Assembly: GCF_003994855.1 (NCBI RefSeq)
Contig: NZ_CP034142.1
Location: forward strand, 3,534,001-3,598,000
Length of the DNA stretch: 64,000 nucleotides
Origin: Marinobacter sp. NP-4(2019)
GTDB taxonomy: Bacteria; Pseudomonadota; Gammaproteobacteria; Pseudomonadales; Oleiphilaceae
Reading direction: 5' to 3'
The first letter of the stretch is position 1, and the number at the start of each line of letters is the position of its first letter. Below are positions 33,154 to 42,384 of the stretch, in pieces. A model generated the notes under the pieces. That model had not been told where the DNA came from. It saw only the letters and a program-made list of their open reading frames with translations, and searched no databases. Made by a program: the position numbers and the translations under genes.

Positions 33154-34146
33154 ATGCCCCAAGCCAAGCTGACCGACCGTTTTGGGCGCACCGTTAATTA
33201 CGTGCGCCTGTCCGTCACAGATCGCTGCGATTTCCGCTGCGTCTACTGCATGGCTGAGGAAATGACATTCCTGCCCCGCGAGCAGGTGCTGACCCTTGAA
33301 GAGATTGCCCGGGTTGCCAGAACCTTTGTATCACTCGGTACTGAGAAAATCCGGCTGACCGGGGGCGAACCCCTGGTGCGGAAGGACATTCTAGAGCTGG
33401 TCAAAGAGATCGGCACTTACGGGTTGCGTGACTTTGCCATGACCACCAACGGCAGCCAGCTGCCCACCATGGCGGAACCACTTCGAAAAGCCGGCCTTAA
33501 ACGGCTGAATATCAGCCTGGACTCCCTGGACGCCGAGAAATTCAGCCGTATTACCCGCACCGGCAAACTCTCCCGGGTTCTGGAAGGCATTGACGCGGCC
33601 AAAGACGCCGGCTTTGAGGGCATCAAACTCAATACAGTCGTCATGAAAGGCGGCAATGACCAGGAAGTGCCCGAGCTGATCGAATTTGCCCGCAAGAAGA
33701 AGGTGGACATCACCTTCATCGAGGAAATGCCCCTGGGCGAGATTTCCGAGCATGATCGTGGCCAGGTGCTCTGCACCAGCGATGAAGTCCGCGACATTAT
33801 CAGCCAGCGGCATGAACTGATTCCCACGCCGGAGGACTCCGGGGGGCCGGCCCGCTATTACCGGATGCCGGACAGCGATGTCCGTGTCGGCTTTATTTCG
33901 CCCCACTCCCACAATTTCTGTTCCACCTGCAACCGGGTCAGGGTAACGGTGGAAGGCCGCCTGCTGCTTTGCCTTGGCAATGAGCACTCCGTGGACCTGC
34001 GCCGTGTTCTGCGCGGTCATCCGGTGACTGACGACAAGCTGCGGGAGACCATCATCAATTCCATGGACCTCAAGCCTGAGCGTCATCACTTTTCCGCTGA
34101 GGGTGATGTTCAGATTCTTCGGTTTATGAATATGACGGGTGGTTGA
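33154..34146 (+). CDS. moaA: GTP 3',8-cyclase (molybdenum cofactor)
   Basis: MoaA is a radical SAM enzyme that rearranges GTP to 3',8-cH2GTP, the first step of molybdopterin synthesis, needed by nitrate reductase. The 330-residue protein has the radical SAM motif CDFRCVYC near residues 24-31 and a second cluster site in the C-terminal part, FCSTCNRVRVTVEGRLLLC. It ends in MTGG, the usual C-terminal Gly-Gly tail. The ATG (MPQAKLTDRFGR) gives the family start. It stands alone between norB and nosL, consistent with a dedicated anaerobic copy. Confidence 0.95.
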   Translation: MPQAKLTDRFGRTVNYVRLSVTDRCDFRCVYCMAEEMTFLPREQVLTLEEIARVARTFVSLGTEKIRLTGGEPLVRKDILELVKEIGTYGLRDFAMTTNGSQLPTMAEPLRKAGLKRLNISLDSLDAEKFSRITRTGKLSRVLEGIDAAKDAGFEGIKLNTVVMKGGNDQEVPELIEFARKKKVDITFIEEMPLGEISEHDRGQVLCTSDEVRDIISQRHELIPTPEDSGGPARYYRMPDSDVRVGFISPHSHNFCSTCNRVRVTVEGRLLLCLGNEHSVDLRRVLRGHPVTDDKLRETIINSMDLKPERHHFSAEGDVQILRFMNMTGG

Positions 34147-34189
34147 GGGTCTGGGGGATTACGCCCTGGATCTCTAACTCGGAGTTAAC

Positions 34190-34297
34190 GCCCAGAAGTG
34201 GGTGGGCCCTCCGGGATACGCGGTGAATACTTCCCTGTACGCTCGACAAAAACATCCATGTTTTTGACGATCCCGGAGGGCCCACCCACTTCCGGGC
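34190..34297. repeat. Conserved-core-type palindrome, family C
   Basis: Arms 34190-34217 and 34270-34297 pair over 28 bp with one mismatch. The 52-nt loop contains a second perfect hairpin, CAAAAACAT-CC-ATGTTTTTG (34247-34266). It fills the gap between the convergent moaA and nosL genes and can serve as a bidirectional terminator. Its core differs from families A and B, although the loop's ATCCATG recalls the family B core. Confidence 0.85.
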
Positions 34298-34307
34298 TTA
34301 TTCGACT

Positions 34308-34859
34308 TTAATGTTCGCCTTCGTGATTATTCATTCCCATTTCTTTATGTGACATGCCCTGGGTCAGATGCTGCATGGTCACATCCTCGAACTCCACAAC
34401 TTCGCCGCCATACTCATCGGCAAACTCCAACGCTGAACTTTCAGACGCAAATGAAGCCAGGGTTGGCCCCATTGCGCCGGTTCGTTCTGACCCGACCACA
34501 AAGAAAGCTTCTCGTGCATCAATCAGTGCAGTGTCGTCCGGACTTTCCCAGCTTGTCTGAGCCATGTCGTGGACGTACAGCGTGTGGTCACGTTTTGCAT
34601 TTTCAGGCTGTAGCGCCCAGGAGAACATGTCCCGGGTGGAACAGAACTTACGCGTTTCCTGTTCCCTCGCGGTAATGGCCTGACCTTTAGGGCCATCGAA
34701 ATTGGTGATGATCATGCCACACACATGGCATTCGTCACCGGATTGAAAATGGACCGGATCGGGCTTTTCAGTGACCTGAACTTCAGGTTCCGAACAGCCG
34801 GTCAGGAACAGGGCAAACATTACGATCGCCGGCAACGCTTTGGCATTCACAGTACGCAT
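34308..34859 (-). CDS. nosL: NosL copper chaperone lipoprotein
   Basis: NosL is a periplasmic lipoprotein that delivers Cu(I) to apo-NosZ. The 183-residue protein has a lipobox FALFLTGC (lipid-bearing Cys near residue 22), and the copper-site region ECHVCGMIITNFDGPKGQ with CxxCGM. A His/Met-rich C-terminus (SHKEMGMNNHEGEH) may also bind copper. GGAG precedes the ATG; longer in-frame starts run back into nosY. It is the last gene of nosRZDFYL. Confidence 0.94.
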   Translation of the reverse strand: MRTVNAKALPAIVMFALFLTGCSEPEVQVTEKPDPVHFQSGDECHVCGMIITNFDGPKGQAITAREQETRKFCSTRDMFSWALQPENAKRDHTLYVHDMAQTSWESPDDTALIDAREAFFVVGSERTGAMGPTLASFASESSALEFADEYGGEVVEFEDVTMQHLTQGMSHKEMGMNNHEGEH

Positions 34860-34872
34860 AACTATCTCCGGG

Positions 34873-35703
34873 TCAGATTCGGCGGCGACGGAACAGGGCC
34901 CAGGCGCCGGCCAGGGGGATAACAAACCAGAGCACCAGGGCAAACCACAACCCGGCAGCGCCAATGGGCAGGTCCGTCCCCAGGCTCAGAACGCCGCTTA
35001 GCTGGGCACCACCGCCAAAGGCCACGATATTGAGCAGGCGGTAGATATCGGTGGGATTGAGCATCAGCAGCCAGGGCAACAGCTCTGGGTTCAGTTTGCC
35101 TTCGCTCGCCACCAGTGTGCCCAACAGCATCAGGTCGAAAATCAATACGAAGAAGAACCAGATGCCCAGGGCCAGGCCGGCGGCTATGGGCTTTTCGCTG
35201 ACCCGCACACTGATCAGGTATGCCAGGGCGATAAATCCCCAACCCAATAGAATGGTGGAAAGGACAAACCGGAGCATGGCAGTCGCCAGTGTTGCTATGA
35301 CCACCTCATCCACCAGCACGGCGATAGCCACGCCGGCAACGCCAAACCCGATCAATGTGGCGAGAGCCAGTGTCAGGCCATGGCCAAGGAATTTGCCGAA
35401 CAGCAACTGCCCACGACTTATCGGATAGGTCAACAACAAGAGCAGCGTACCGCCCTCTTCTTCGCCCACAATGGCATCGTACGCCAATAACAACGCAATC
35501 AGGGGAATCAGGAAAATGCCCAGGCTGGCCAGGCTGGCGATGGTTGCCGGAGTGGACGCGTACCCCACCTGCCCGGACGCTGCCGCGCCAAACCATGCAA
35601 TACCCACGGCGAGGATGGCGAACACCAGGGCAATGGCAATCAACCAACGGTTTCTCAGGCTGTCGCTGAATTCCTTTCGGGCGATGGTCCAGATACTGTT
35701 CAC
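34873..35703 (-). CDS. nosY: NosY ABC transporter permease
   Basis: NosY is the membrane part of the NosDFY complex, which is needed to assemble the copper-sulfide cluster CuZ of N2O reductase. The 276-residue protein has about six helices and the ABC-2 permease motif YDAIVGEEEGGTLLLLLTYPISRGQLLFGKFLG. Translation begins at GTG overlapping the nosF stop (GTGA), so the two are coupled. It lies between nosF and nosL. Confidence 0.94.
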   Translation of the reverse strand: MNSIWTIARKEFSDSLRNRWLIAIALVFAILAVGIAWFGAAASGQVGYASTPATIASLASLGIFLIPLIALLLAYDAIVGEEEGGTLLLLLTYPISRGQLLFGKFLGHGLTLALATLIGFGVAGVAIAVLVDEVVIATLATAMLRFVLSTILLGWGFIALAYLISVRVSEKPIAAGLALGIWFFFVLIFDLMLLGTLVASEGKLNPELLPWLLMLNPTDIYRLLNIVAFGGGAQLSGVLSLGTDLPIGAAGLWFALVLWFVIPLAGAWALFRRRRI

Positions 35704-36632
35704 TGACCACCCCCACGATGGGCCAGGCCACCGGAACCGATAAAGTGCACATAGATGTCTTCGAGCGTCGGTTGGTGAATACCCAGATCCCTCACTTCGC
35801 CGGAATCCAGCAAGGCCTGGATCAACGACATTTTCTCAGAGGGACGGACGTCCACGCGCAGCCGTCCGTTACTGTCATGGGTCATTAATCCATTCCCCGC
35901 AGACGCGTCGGCAATCACCTTTTCCAGCGCGGAAACCCCGTTGGCGGGTTCGATGGACAGGGTCACAGCCATGTTCGCCTGTCGACGCAGGGATGCCAGA
36001 TCACCCACCGCCTGCAGTGCGCCATCGGTCAGAATCGCCGCCCGGTCAATGTAGGGCTCAACCCCCGGCAATACATGGGAACACAACACAATCGCCGCAC
36101 CCTCATCCCGCAACTTACGCAGCAACCGGTAAAGGTCCGCCGTCGCCACCGGGTCGAGCCCCACGGTGGGTTCATCCAGCATCAGCAATTTCGGCTTGCC
36201 CAACAGTGCCTGGGCCAGTCCCAAACGCTGGCGCATACCCTTGGAATAGGTCTTGACCCGTGCGTCCATCGCATCATCAAGCCCGACCTGACCCAGCAGC
36301 TCCGGCACCTGCTTCAATGATGCACCTTTCAGGCGGGCGAAGTGGTTCAGAATCTCCCGCCCGGTCAGCTGAGGATAAAACATGACATTTTCAGGCAAAT
36401 AACCGATGTGCTGGCTTACCTCGGGGGCGCCCGCCTCACCGCCAAGTACAGACACCTTGCCCTCAGTCGGCTTCATCAGCCCCAGAATCAGTTTGATGCT
36501 GGTGGTTTTGCCGGCACCGTTATGGCCAAACAACCCAAGAATTTCCCCGGGCTCCAGGCGAAGATCCACACCCCGCAACACCGGCGCCTTGTCATACCGG
36601 TAACTCACATTCTCAAGACGGAAACAGCTCAT
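35700..36632 (-). CDS. nosF: NosF ABC transporter ATPase
   Basis: NosF is the ATPase of NosDFY, powering CuZ assembly. The 310-residue protein has Walker A GHNGAGKTTSIKL near residues 37-49, signature YSKGMRQRLGLAQALL, Walker B LLMLDEPTVGLDPVA and a His switch in VLCSHVLPGVE. The start codon shares one base with the nosD stop. Length and C-terminal regulatory part (HQPTLEDIYVHFIG) match NosF. Confidence 0.95.
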   Translation of the reverse strand: MSCFRLENVSYRYDKAPVLRGVDLRLEPGEILGLFGHNGAGKTTSIKLILGLMKPTEGKVSVLGGEAGAPEVSQHIGYLPENVMFYPQLTGREILNHFARLKGASLKQVPELLGQVGLDDAMDARVKTYSKGMRQRLGLAQALLGKPKLLMLDEPTVGLDPVATADLYRLLRKLRDEGAAIVLCSHVLPGVEPYIDRAAILTDGALQAVGDLASLRRQANMAVTLSIEPANGVSALEKVIADASAGNGLMTHDSNGRLRVDVRPSEKMSLIQALLDSGEVRDLGIHQPTLEDIYVHFIGSGGLAHRGGGQ

Positions 36633-37897
36633 CAGGACTCCGGTCGTAATGGTTCGGGAGGACGCATCAACGGATGCGAATCACTAACACCGGCGGCTTT
36701 GACCACAGGAAACGCATTCTGCACCCAGCGCAGCGTATCCACCGCCGGGCTGAACATCAGCACCTTGGCCTCCGGGTAGGTCCACAGTAGCCGGTCAACA
36801 TTGTCATTGGGTTCATAGGGCACATCGCCGGTGCCATCCTGATTGCGATCCCACCCCAGATAATCACTCCAGTAATTGCCCCGCCCCTCCTTTGACCACT
36901 CCTGAGTGCGCGTTGCCACATACTTCACCTGACGCTGATTATTCACGAAGGCATTGCTGAAGACCTCGTTGTCCTCCGAACCCGCCGTCAGATGAATACC
37001 GATATTGCTGTCCCGGAACACATTGTTCTCAAACGTGTTGTACAGCGAATTATAAATAAACACCGCCTTGCCCTCAGCCCCGGAAATGGCAACTCCCGCC
37101 GTCTCGCCCTGAGACACCCCGGTGACCACATTGCCCCGCAACTCGGAGTTGGTGATGAAATTCATCAGAATGCCGTAGTTCTCATCATTCTCGGACCGGT
37201 TATTGACCACCGTCAGATACTTACTCTGCATCAACGCATACCCGGTTCGCGTCCCCCGGGTCACATTGCCTTCCAGCAGGTTATGCATCGAATACATGTA
37301 ATGAATGCCATAGCGAAGATCCGTCATAAGATTGTTACGGATCTCGTTGTGATTGGCAGTCTCAATATAAATCGCATCCCGGGTCTGACTGATGTCATTC
37401 CCCTCAATCAACGCCTCCGTGGTATTGAACAGATGAATCCCGTTTCCCCGATCCTGTGACCGAATAGAAGCATCCCCACGTACACGATTATCACGAACCG
37501 TCACATCCTTCGTCGCATCCAGCCAGACCCCAAACGCCGGTCCCTGTAAACGGTTATTCTCGATCACCGCCCCCCGGGCCTCCCGCGCCACAAAAATCCC
37601 CGCATCCAGCTCATTCAGATCCCGCCCCCAGTTACGCACCTCACAACCGGAAAACGTCACCTCCTCCGCCAGGATATCCACGGCATTCCCCTGACCACCA
37701 CCGTCAATCACCGTGTCGGCATGACAGGACACCGTCACACCAGGCACACGGAAATCCAACGACGGAAGTTGCTCGGGAGGCAGCTCAAAGACGGCACCGG
37801 GCTCCAGTGCATCAAGCTGTTCTTGCAGGTCCGCATTCGCGGTCAGCGATAACAAGGCGACTGTCAGGGCCACCCCATAACGCAAAATTTGGTACAT
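36632..37897 (-). CDS. nosD: NosD periplasmic copper-processing protein
   Basis: NosD is a periplasmic right-handed beta-helix protein that works with NosFY to provide or assemble the CuZ site of N2O reductase. The 421-residue protein starts with a signal peptide (ILRYGVALTVALLSLTANA) and contains repeated NosD/carbohydrate-binding beta-helix rungs, seen as recurring N-x-F and E-x-N motifs (VIENNRLQG, LIEGNDISQ, LLEGNVTRG, TFENNVFRD). A longer in-frame start of 64 codons comes from the family B palindrome upstream and is not real. It follows nosZ. Confidence 0.95.
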   Translation of the reverse strand: MYQILRYGVALTVALLSLTANADLQEQLDALEPGAVFELPPEQLPSLDFRVPGVTVSCHADTVIDGGGQGNAVDILAEEVTFSGCEVRNWGRDLNELDAGIFVAREARGAVIENNRLQGPAFGVWLDATKDVTVRDNRVRGDASIRSQDRGNGIHLFNTTEALIEGNDISQTRDAIYIETANHNEIRNNLMTDLRYGIHYMYSMHNLLEGNVTRGTRTGYALMQSKYLTVVNNRSENDENYGILMNFITNSELRGNVVTGVSQGETAGVAISGAEGKAVFIYNSLYNTFENNVFRDSNIGIHLTAGSEDNEVFSNAFVNNQRQVKYVATRTQEWSKEGRGNYWSDYLGWDRNQDGTGDVPYEPNDNVDRLLWTYPEAKVLMFSPAVDTLRWVQNAFPVVKAAGVSDSHPLMRPPEPLRPES

Positions 37898-37946
37898 CAA
37901 TTTCTCTCTGAGGATAAAAAGACAAGAGGCCAGCACCCAAGGTACG

Positions 37947-38060
37947 GCAAGCCAAGAGGAGACTGCTTTCCAAAACTGTGCGGAGCCAGGGATGGCGGAG
38001 CCCAAGCGCCCCATGGATGGGCTTGAGCGTGTTTTGGAAAGCAGTCTCCTCTTGGCTTGC
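37947..38060. repeat. Conserved-core palindrome, family B, copy 2
   Basis: Arms 37947-37976 and 38031-38060 are a perfect 30-bp inverted repeat around a 54-nt core. The core matches copy 3 at 44.2 kb almost base for base, including GCGCCCCATGGATGGGCTTG. The arms (GCAAGCCAAGAGGAGACTGC) are unique to this locus. It sits between nosZ and nosD within the nos operon, where it may reduce nosDFYL expression relative to nosZ. Confidence 0.93.
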
Positions 38061-38125
38061 TTCTCCCAAACCAGAAAGCTGGGGCCCAACCAAGGAGCCC
38101 CAACCCAGGTTCAGACAGAAGAAGG

Positions 38126-40015
38126 TCAGGCCGTCTCCACCAACATGCGCCCACCCATCTCCATATGCAACGCATGACAGAACCAGTTGCAGTAATACCA
38201 GTAAACCCCCGGCTTACCCGCCGTAAAGGTCACCGAAGACGTCTGCTGCGGACTGATCTCCATACTCACACCGTGGTTCACCATACAGAACCCATGGCTC
38301 ACATCCTCAACAGAATCCAGGTTGGTCACATACACCGTAACCTCATCACCCTCCTTCACCTTGAACTCCGTCATCCCGTACTGCGGCGCCACGGACGTCA
38401 TGTAAACCCGCACCTTGTTGCCATCACGGATGACCTCGTTAGCAGCCTCCAGAGTAATACCATCCTTCTCGGCCTGCTCACGGGCACTGGCAAAGAACGG
38501 ATCATCACGGGTGTAGATCTTCTTGGTCTTGATCTGATCACGACGAATCAGGATACAGTCGTGGGGTTCCGCGTAGGTCGGACCATCATGCACCAGCTTC
38601 ATTTCCTCACCGGAAATATCGATCAGCTGATCGTTCTCCGGATGAAGCGGCCCCACCGGCAGGAACCGGTCCTTTGAAAACTTCGACAGCACCACCAACC
38701 ACTTGCCGTCCGCATCGCGGGATTCGGTCAGTGACGCATGGTTGTGGCCTGGCTGGTAGTGCACATCCAGCTTCTGACGGATGTAATTGGTCTTCTCGCC
38801 GTTATAATCCTTGATGGCATCGGCAATGTTCCACTTACACACCTGGCTGTCGATGAACAGCGTGGTGTAGGCGTTACCGCGTCCATCAAAAGTTGTGTGC
38901 AGCGGCCCAAGACCAAGCTCCGGCTCTGCCACGATGGCGTCGCGCAGTTCGATCTTGTCATCGAACACATCGTCCAGCTTGTCGATCTGGATAATAGAAC
39001 AGGTCGGCGACAACTTACCGTTGGCAATGAAGTACTTGCCGTCCGGCGAGGTATTCAGGCCGTGCGGATTCTTCGGTACCGGAATGTAACGGGTCAGCTT
39101 CGAGCCGTCACGGCCGTCCACCACAGGTACGTCAGAGTCACCAACGGTCTTGAAGTCGCCATTCTTGACCGCAGCCTCAATGCGCTCGATGTTAAACACC
39201 ACCACCCAGTCGCGGTCGTTGCGCATGGTGCCGGCCAGATCCACCGCTTTCTCCGAGTTGTAACAGGTGGAGGCAGCGTATTTGCCAGTGTAGTCGGCGT
39301 CCGTGTTGTCCAGGTTGCCGTCCACGATTACCTGCCAGGCTACTTCCATGGTGTCCGCATCAATGGCGCTGAACATGGTGTAGCTGTTTTCCAGGCTGTA
39401 GTCGCTGCCGTCATTGGGGTGCGGAATCACAAACTCGGCATTGCAGAACACGTATTTGGTGCGAGGCACTTTCTGAAGTCGCAGGCCGTGAATCGCCTGA
39501 ACATTCGGCACATGGGTGATCTTGTCTGTCTTCATGATATCCAGACGGATACGGGCGACACGGCTGTTGGCCTTGTCGTTGATAAACAGGTACTTGCCGT
39601 CGTAACGACCGTCTTCCATGGAAATGTGCGGGTGGTGACAGTCGCCGTTCAGGTAAGTCTTGTCGTGCCCCAGTACGTCCTTGCTCTCGTTGGTGATGCC
39701 CCAGCCGGTGGCGGAATCCACATTGAACACCGGAATGCGCATCAACTCACGCATGGAAGGCACACCAAGGACACGAACCTCACCCTGGTGACCACCACTC
39801 CAGAAGCCGTAGTATTCGTCCAGCTCGCCGGGAGCAATGTGGGCCTTGTTCTTCGCTTCCGTGACCGCAGCGGCCCAGGACTCCCGAGTCATTACGGCGC
39901 CGCCAAGCCCCGTTGCGCCCACAGCGCCAGCCAGTGCGGTTGCGCCGAGGAATTTTCGACGACTCAGCCCGCTCTCTTCCGGGGCGTCTTTACCAAGCTC
40001 TTCTCTCTTTTTCAT
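38126..40015 (-). CDS. nosZ: Nitrous-oxide reductase
   Basis: NosZ reduces N2O to N2 in the periplasm. The 629-residue protein has a Tat signal with SRRKFLGATAL near residues 19-30, marking a clade I enzyme exported folded. The N-terminal beta-propeller carries CuZ ligands such as GDCHHPH and HNHASLTES-type His residues. The C-terminal cupredoxin has the CuA motif CNWFCHALHMEM. The ATG (MKKREEL) follows GGAG by nine bases; a TTG three codons earlier is less likely. It is downstream of nosR and upstream of a family B palindrome and nosD. Confidence 0.97.
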   Translation of the reverse strand: MKKREELGKDAPEESGLSRRKFLGATALAGAVGATGLGGAVMTRESWAAAVTEAKNKAHIAPGELDEYYGFWSGGHQGEVRVLGVPSMRELMRIPVFNVDSATGWGITNESKDVLGHDKTYLNGDCHHPHISMEDGRYDGKYLFINDKANSRVARIRLDIMKTDKITHVPNVQAIHGLRLQKVPRTKYVFCNAEFVIPHPNDGSDYSLENSYTMFSAIDADTMEVAWQVIVDGNLDNTDADYTGKYAASTCYNSEKAVDLAGTMRNDRDWVVVFNIERIEAAVKNGDFKTVGDSDVPVVDGRDGSKLTRYIPVPKNPHGLNTSPDGKYFIANGKLSPTCSIIQIDKLDDVFDDKIELRDAIVAEPELGLGPLHTTFDGRGNAYTTLFIDSQVCKWNIADAIKDYNGEKTNYIRQKLDVHYQPGHNHASLTESRDADGKWLVVLSKFSKDRFLPVGPLHPENDQLIDISGEEMKLVHDGPTYAEPHDCILIRRDQIKTKKIYTRDDPFFASAREQAEKDGITLEAANEVIRDGNKVRVYMTSVAPQYGMTEFKVKEGDEVTVYVTNLDSVEDVSHGFCMVNHGVSMEISPQQTSSVTFTAGKPGVYWYYCNWFCHALHMEMGGRMLVETA

Positions 40016-40070
40016 AGCGTCCAACTCCGTTGTCGGTAATGGCGGTATTGCGTGTCGTTTTACTGCTTTT

Positions 40071-42230
40071 TCAGGTCACCTGAGTGACCGGTATCTGTTC
40101 CGGATGGCCCGGCGCGTTATGACCACGGCGCTTGCCGCGTCGTTTCACAATGAGCGGTGGGCATTTGTTGTCATTGAAATAGGTCACCTGGCAATCGAGG
40201 CAATAGTGGCACTCCATGTAATTGATCCTGCCATCGGGGTGAATGGCCTGGACCTCACACTCGTGCTCACACAAGCGGCACGGGTTTCCGCATTCCCTGC
40301 GGCGTTTGAGCCAATCGAACACTCTCAGCTTGGTGGGCAACGCCAGCGCAGCCCCCAGTGGACACATGTAGCGACAGAAAACCTTGCGGGTGAACAGGTT
40401 GACCACCAGCAACAGCACCGCGTAGGTCACGAACGGCCAGCTGCGGTCGAATCGAAGGGTAATGGCGGTCTTGAACGGCTCGATTTCCGCCAGCTGTTCC
40501 GCTGTGGACAGCGAGTCCAGGGATACGCCGAACAGTCCCAGAAGAATGAGGTACTTGATGGCCCACAAACGCTCATGAACCGCAAAAGGCAAATCGTACT
40601 GGGGCACTTTCAGCTTGCGCGCTATTTCGTTGAGTAACTCCTGAAGAGCGCCGAAGGGACACAACCAACCACAATAGACGGCTCTTCCCCATAGCAACAC
40701 AATGCCGGCGACGACCGCCCAGAGCACAAACATGACCGGATCGATCAGAAAGGTATCCCAGCTGAAACCGCCGATCAGGCTGTGCACAAAGGTCAGCACG
40801 TTCACAATCGACAGCTGTCCCAGCGCATACCAGCCGATGAAGAACAGGGTGTAGGTCAGGAAGGCGTGGCGGATATAACGGATCAGCCTGGGGCGACTGG
40901 CCAACCAGTCCTGGAAGAACAGGATCAACAGCAGAACAACAAGGCCCACGCCCAGCACCGCCACCTGGAACTGACGCTGGTACCACACCTGGACCCACAG
41001 GGGCTGCGTTTCCAACCACTCTTCTTCTGTCAGCTCGGTCGCAGGCCGGGTGTAGTACTGATCCGGCAGCTGATACTCCAGCGGGAACACCGCAAATTCG
41101 CTGTCCAGGGGGCCGGTCTGGCGCTTGACCGACAGCTCGAGCGACCAGGGTGTACCCGGGTCGAAGTTGTATTGCTGGCGGATGATGAAGATCGCCATTT
41201 CGGAAAAGCGAGGCATACCCTCCGCGTAGACATCGCTCAGGCGGTGATAATCCAGATCGCGAAAATTGAAGGTATCGCCAAACTGACGCACCTGTATGCG
41301 ATCGAAAATACCGCCACGCACGTAACCGGAGCCTTTGAACGAGTAGTCTCCGTTGGCCATGACCGCAATGGCGTGTTCGCCTTCTTCCAGCTCGGACATC
41401 AACCACTGGAACTGGCTTTCGCCCAACAGGTTTTTGCCGATGCTCGGCACGTTCAGGTAACCGGTGTAGAGATCAATCAGCGCCTCCTCGCGCTCGTCCG
41501 GAGCGGCTTCATCAATGCCTTCCGCTTCCGTTCCCTTGAAGGCGTCGTCGACCTGCCCCCGGCTCAGCAGCAATCGGCGTACAGAGCCGTCACCGGTCAG
41601 TTCGTCCCAGCTTTTTTCGGTAAATTCACCGGTTCGAAGTTCCGCCATGGGTGGCCTGGAGCCGCTTCCGCCTTCAACCAGCCCCAACTCGGCGCCCACC
41701 CGGTGGGCGGTTTTCATGATGACTTCATTGATCACCATCACCGTGACCGTGGCACCGGACAGCCCGTCCACCGATACCCGAGTGTCTGATGAACGGCCGC
41801 CCACGGTTACCCGCTGATCTGCCGCCAGCCCGGTGTACTGATCGGTAAAGATATCCAGCTTGCTCTCGGGAATGCCTACCAGAAGAATGGGCTCGTCGTG
41901 GGCAATCACTCTTGTGGCCTTGATGGTGCCTTCGGTATCCAGCACCACGATGGCGTTTACCGGTTTGCCGGAGTAGGCCGGTGTCTGCACAAAATCCAGG
42001 GTCTGGTAGGCATACCCCAGAAGCTCTTCACCATTTCGAAGTTCCTGGATTGCACGGTTGCCTTCCATGGGTGAAATAGCTGAAACAGAGGGGTACGCCT
42101 GCTCGATCACCTGCCGGGCGGCCAGCGGCTCATAGTTTTCGGGGGCCGCGGCCATGGCGGCCATCATCGGAAACAGAACCAGAAACGCCAGCCAGATAAC
42201 GGATGTGACAGCACGCAGAATAAAACTCAC
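40071..42230 (-). CDS. nosR: NosR flavo-iron-sulfur protein of N2O respiration
   Basis: NosR is a membrane protein needed for nosZ expression and electron supply to N2O reductase. The 719-residue protein has a signal-like first helix, a periplasmic FMN-binding domain with the covalent flavin site SGATVTVMV, then about five helices with two CxxxCP motifs (CGWLCPFGAL and CRYMCPLGAAL). A cytosolic C-terminal ferredoxin-like part follows (CGNPCRLCEHECEVQAIHPDGRINYMECHYCLDCQ). It is first in the nosRZDFYL operon. A Dnr-like box is centred 80 bp upstream. Confidence 0.96.
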   Translation of the reverse strand: MSFILRAVTSVIWLAFLVLFPMMAAMAAAPENYEPLAARQVIEQAYPSVSAISPMEGNRAIQELRNGEELLGYAYQTLDFVQTPAYSGKPVNAIVVLDTEGTIKATRVIAHDEPILLVGIPESKLDIFTDQYTGLAADQRVTVGGRSSDTRVSVDGLSGATVTVMVINEVIMKTAHRVGAELGLVEGGSGSRPPMAELRTGEFTEKSWDELTGDGSVRRLLLSRGQVDDAFKGTEAEGIDEAAPDEREEALIDLYTGYLNVPSIGKNLLGESQFQWLMSELEEGEHAIAVMANGDYSFKGSGYVRGGIFDRIQVRQFGDTFNFRDLDYHRLSDVYAEGMPRFSEMAIFIIRQQYNFDPGTPWSLELSVKRQTGPLDSEFAVFPLEYQLPDQYYTRPATELTEEEWLETQPLWVQVWYQRQFQVAVLGVGLVVLLLILFFQDWLASRPRLIRYIRHAFLTYTLFFIGWYALGQLSIVNVLTFVHSLIGGFSWDTFLIDPVMFVLWAVVAGIVLLWGRAVYCGWLCPFGALQELLNEIARKLKVPQYDLPFAVHERLWAIKYLILLGLFGVSLDSLSTAEQLAEIEPFKTAITLRFDRSWPFVTYAVLLLVVNLFTRKVFCRYMCPLGAALALPTKLRVFDWLKRRRECGNPCRLCEHECEVQAIHPDGRINYMECHYCLDCQVTYFNDNKCPPLIVKRRGKRRGHNAPGHPEQIPVTQVT

Positions 42231-42303
42231 GACACCCCCGGGGATACCTGTTTGAATAGAGTAGCGACAGAGGAAATACTAATTGCCTGGCGCTTCGGGA
42301 AAT

Positions 42304-42317
42304 TTGATATTTCTCAC
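42304..42317. promoter_or_regulatory. FNR/Dnr-like box upstream of nosR
   Basis: TTGAT-ATTT-CTCAC, reading GTGAG-AAAT-ATCAA on the nosR strand. It is centred about 80 bp before the nosR ATG, a spacing that fits class II activation with a short leader. Confidence 0.65.
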
Positions 42318-42384
42318 TGCGAACGGGCTGCTTAGAAAAACTTAGTAGAGAAAACACAAACTTCAAATACCTCTTTCCGTACAC

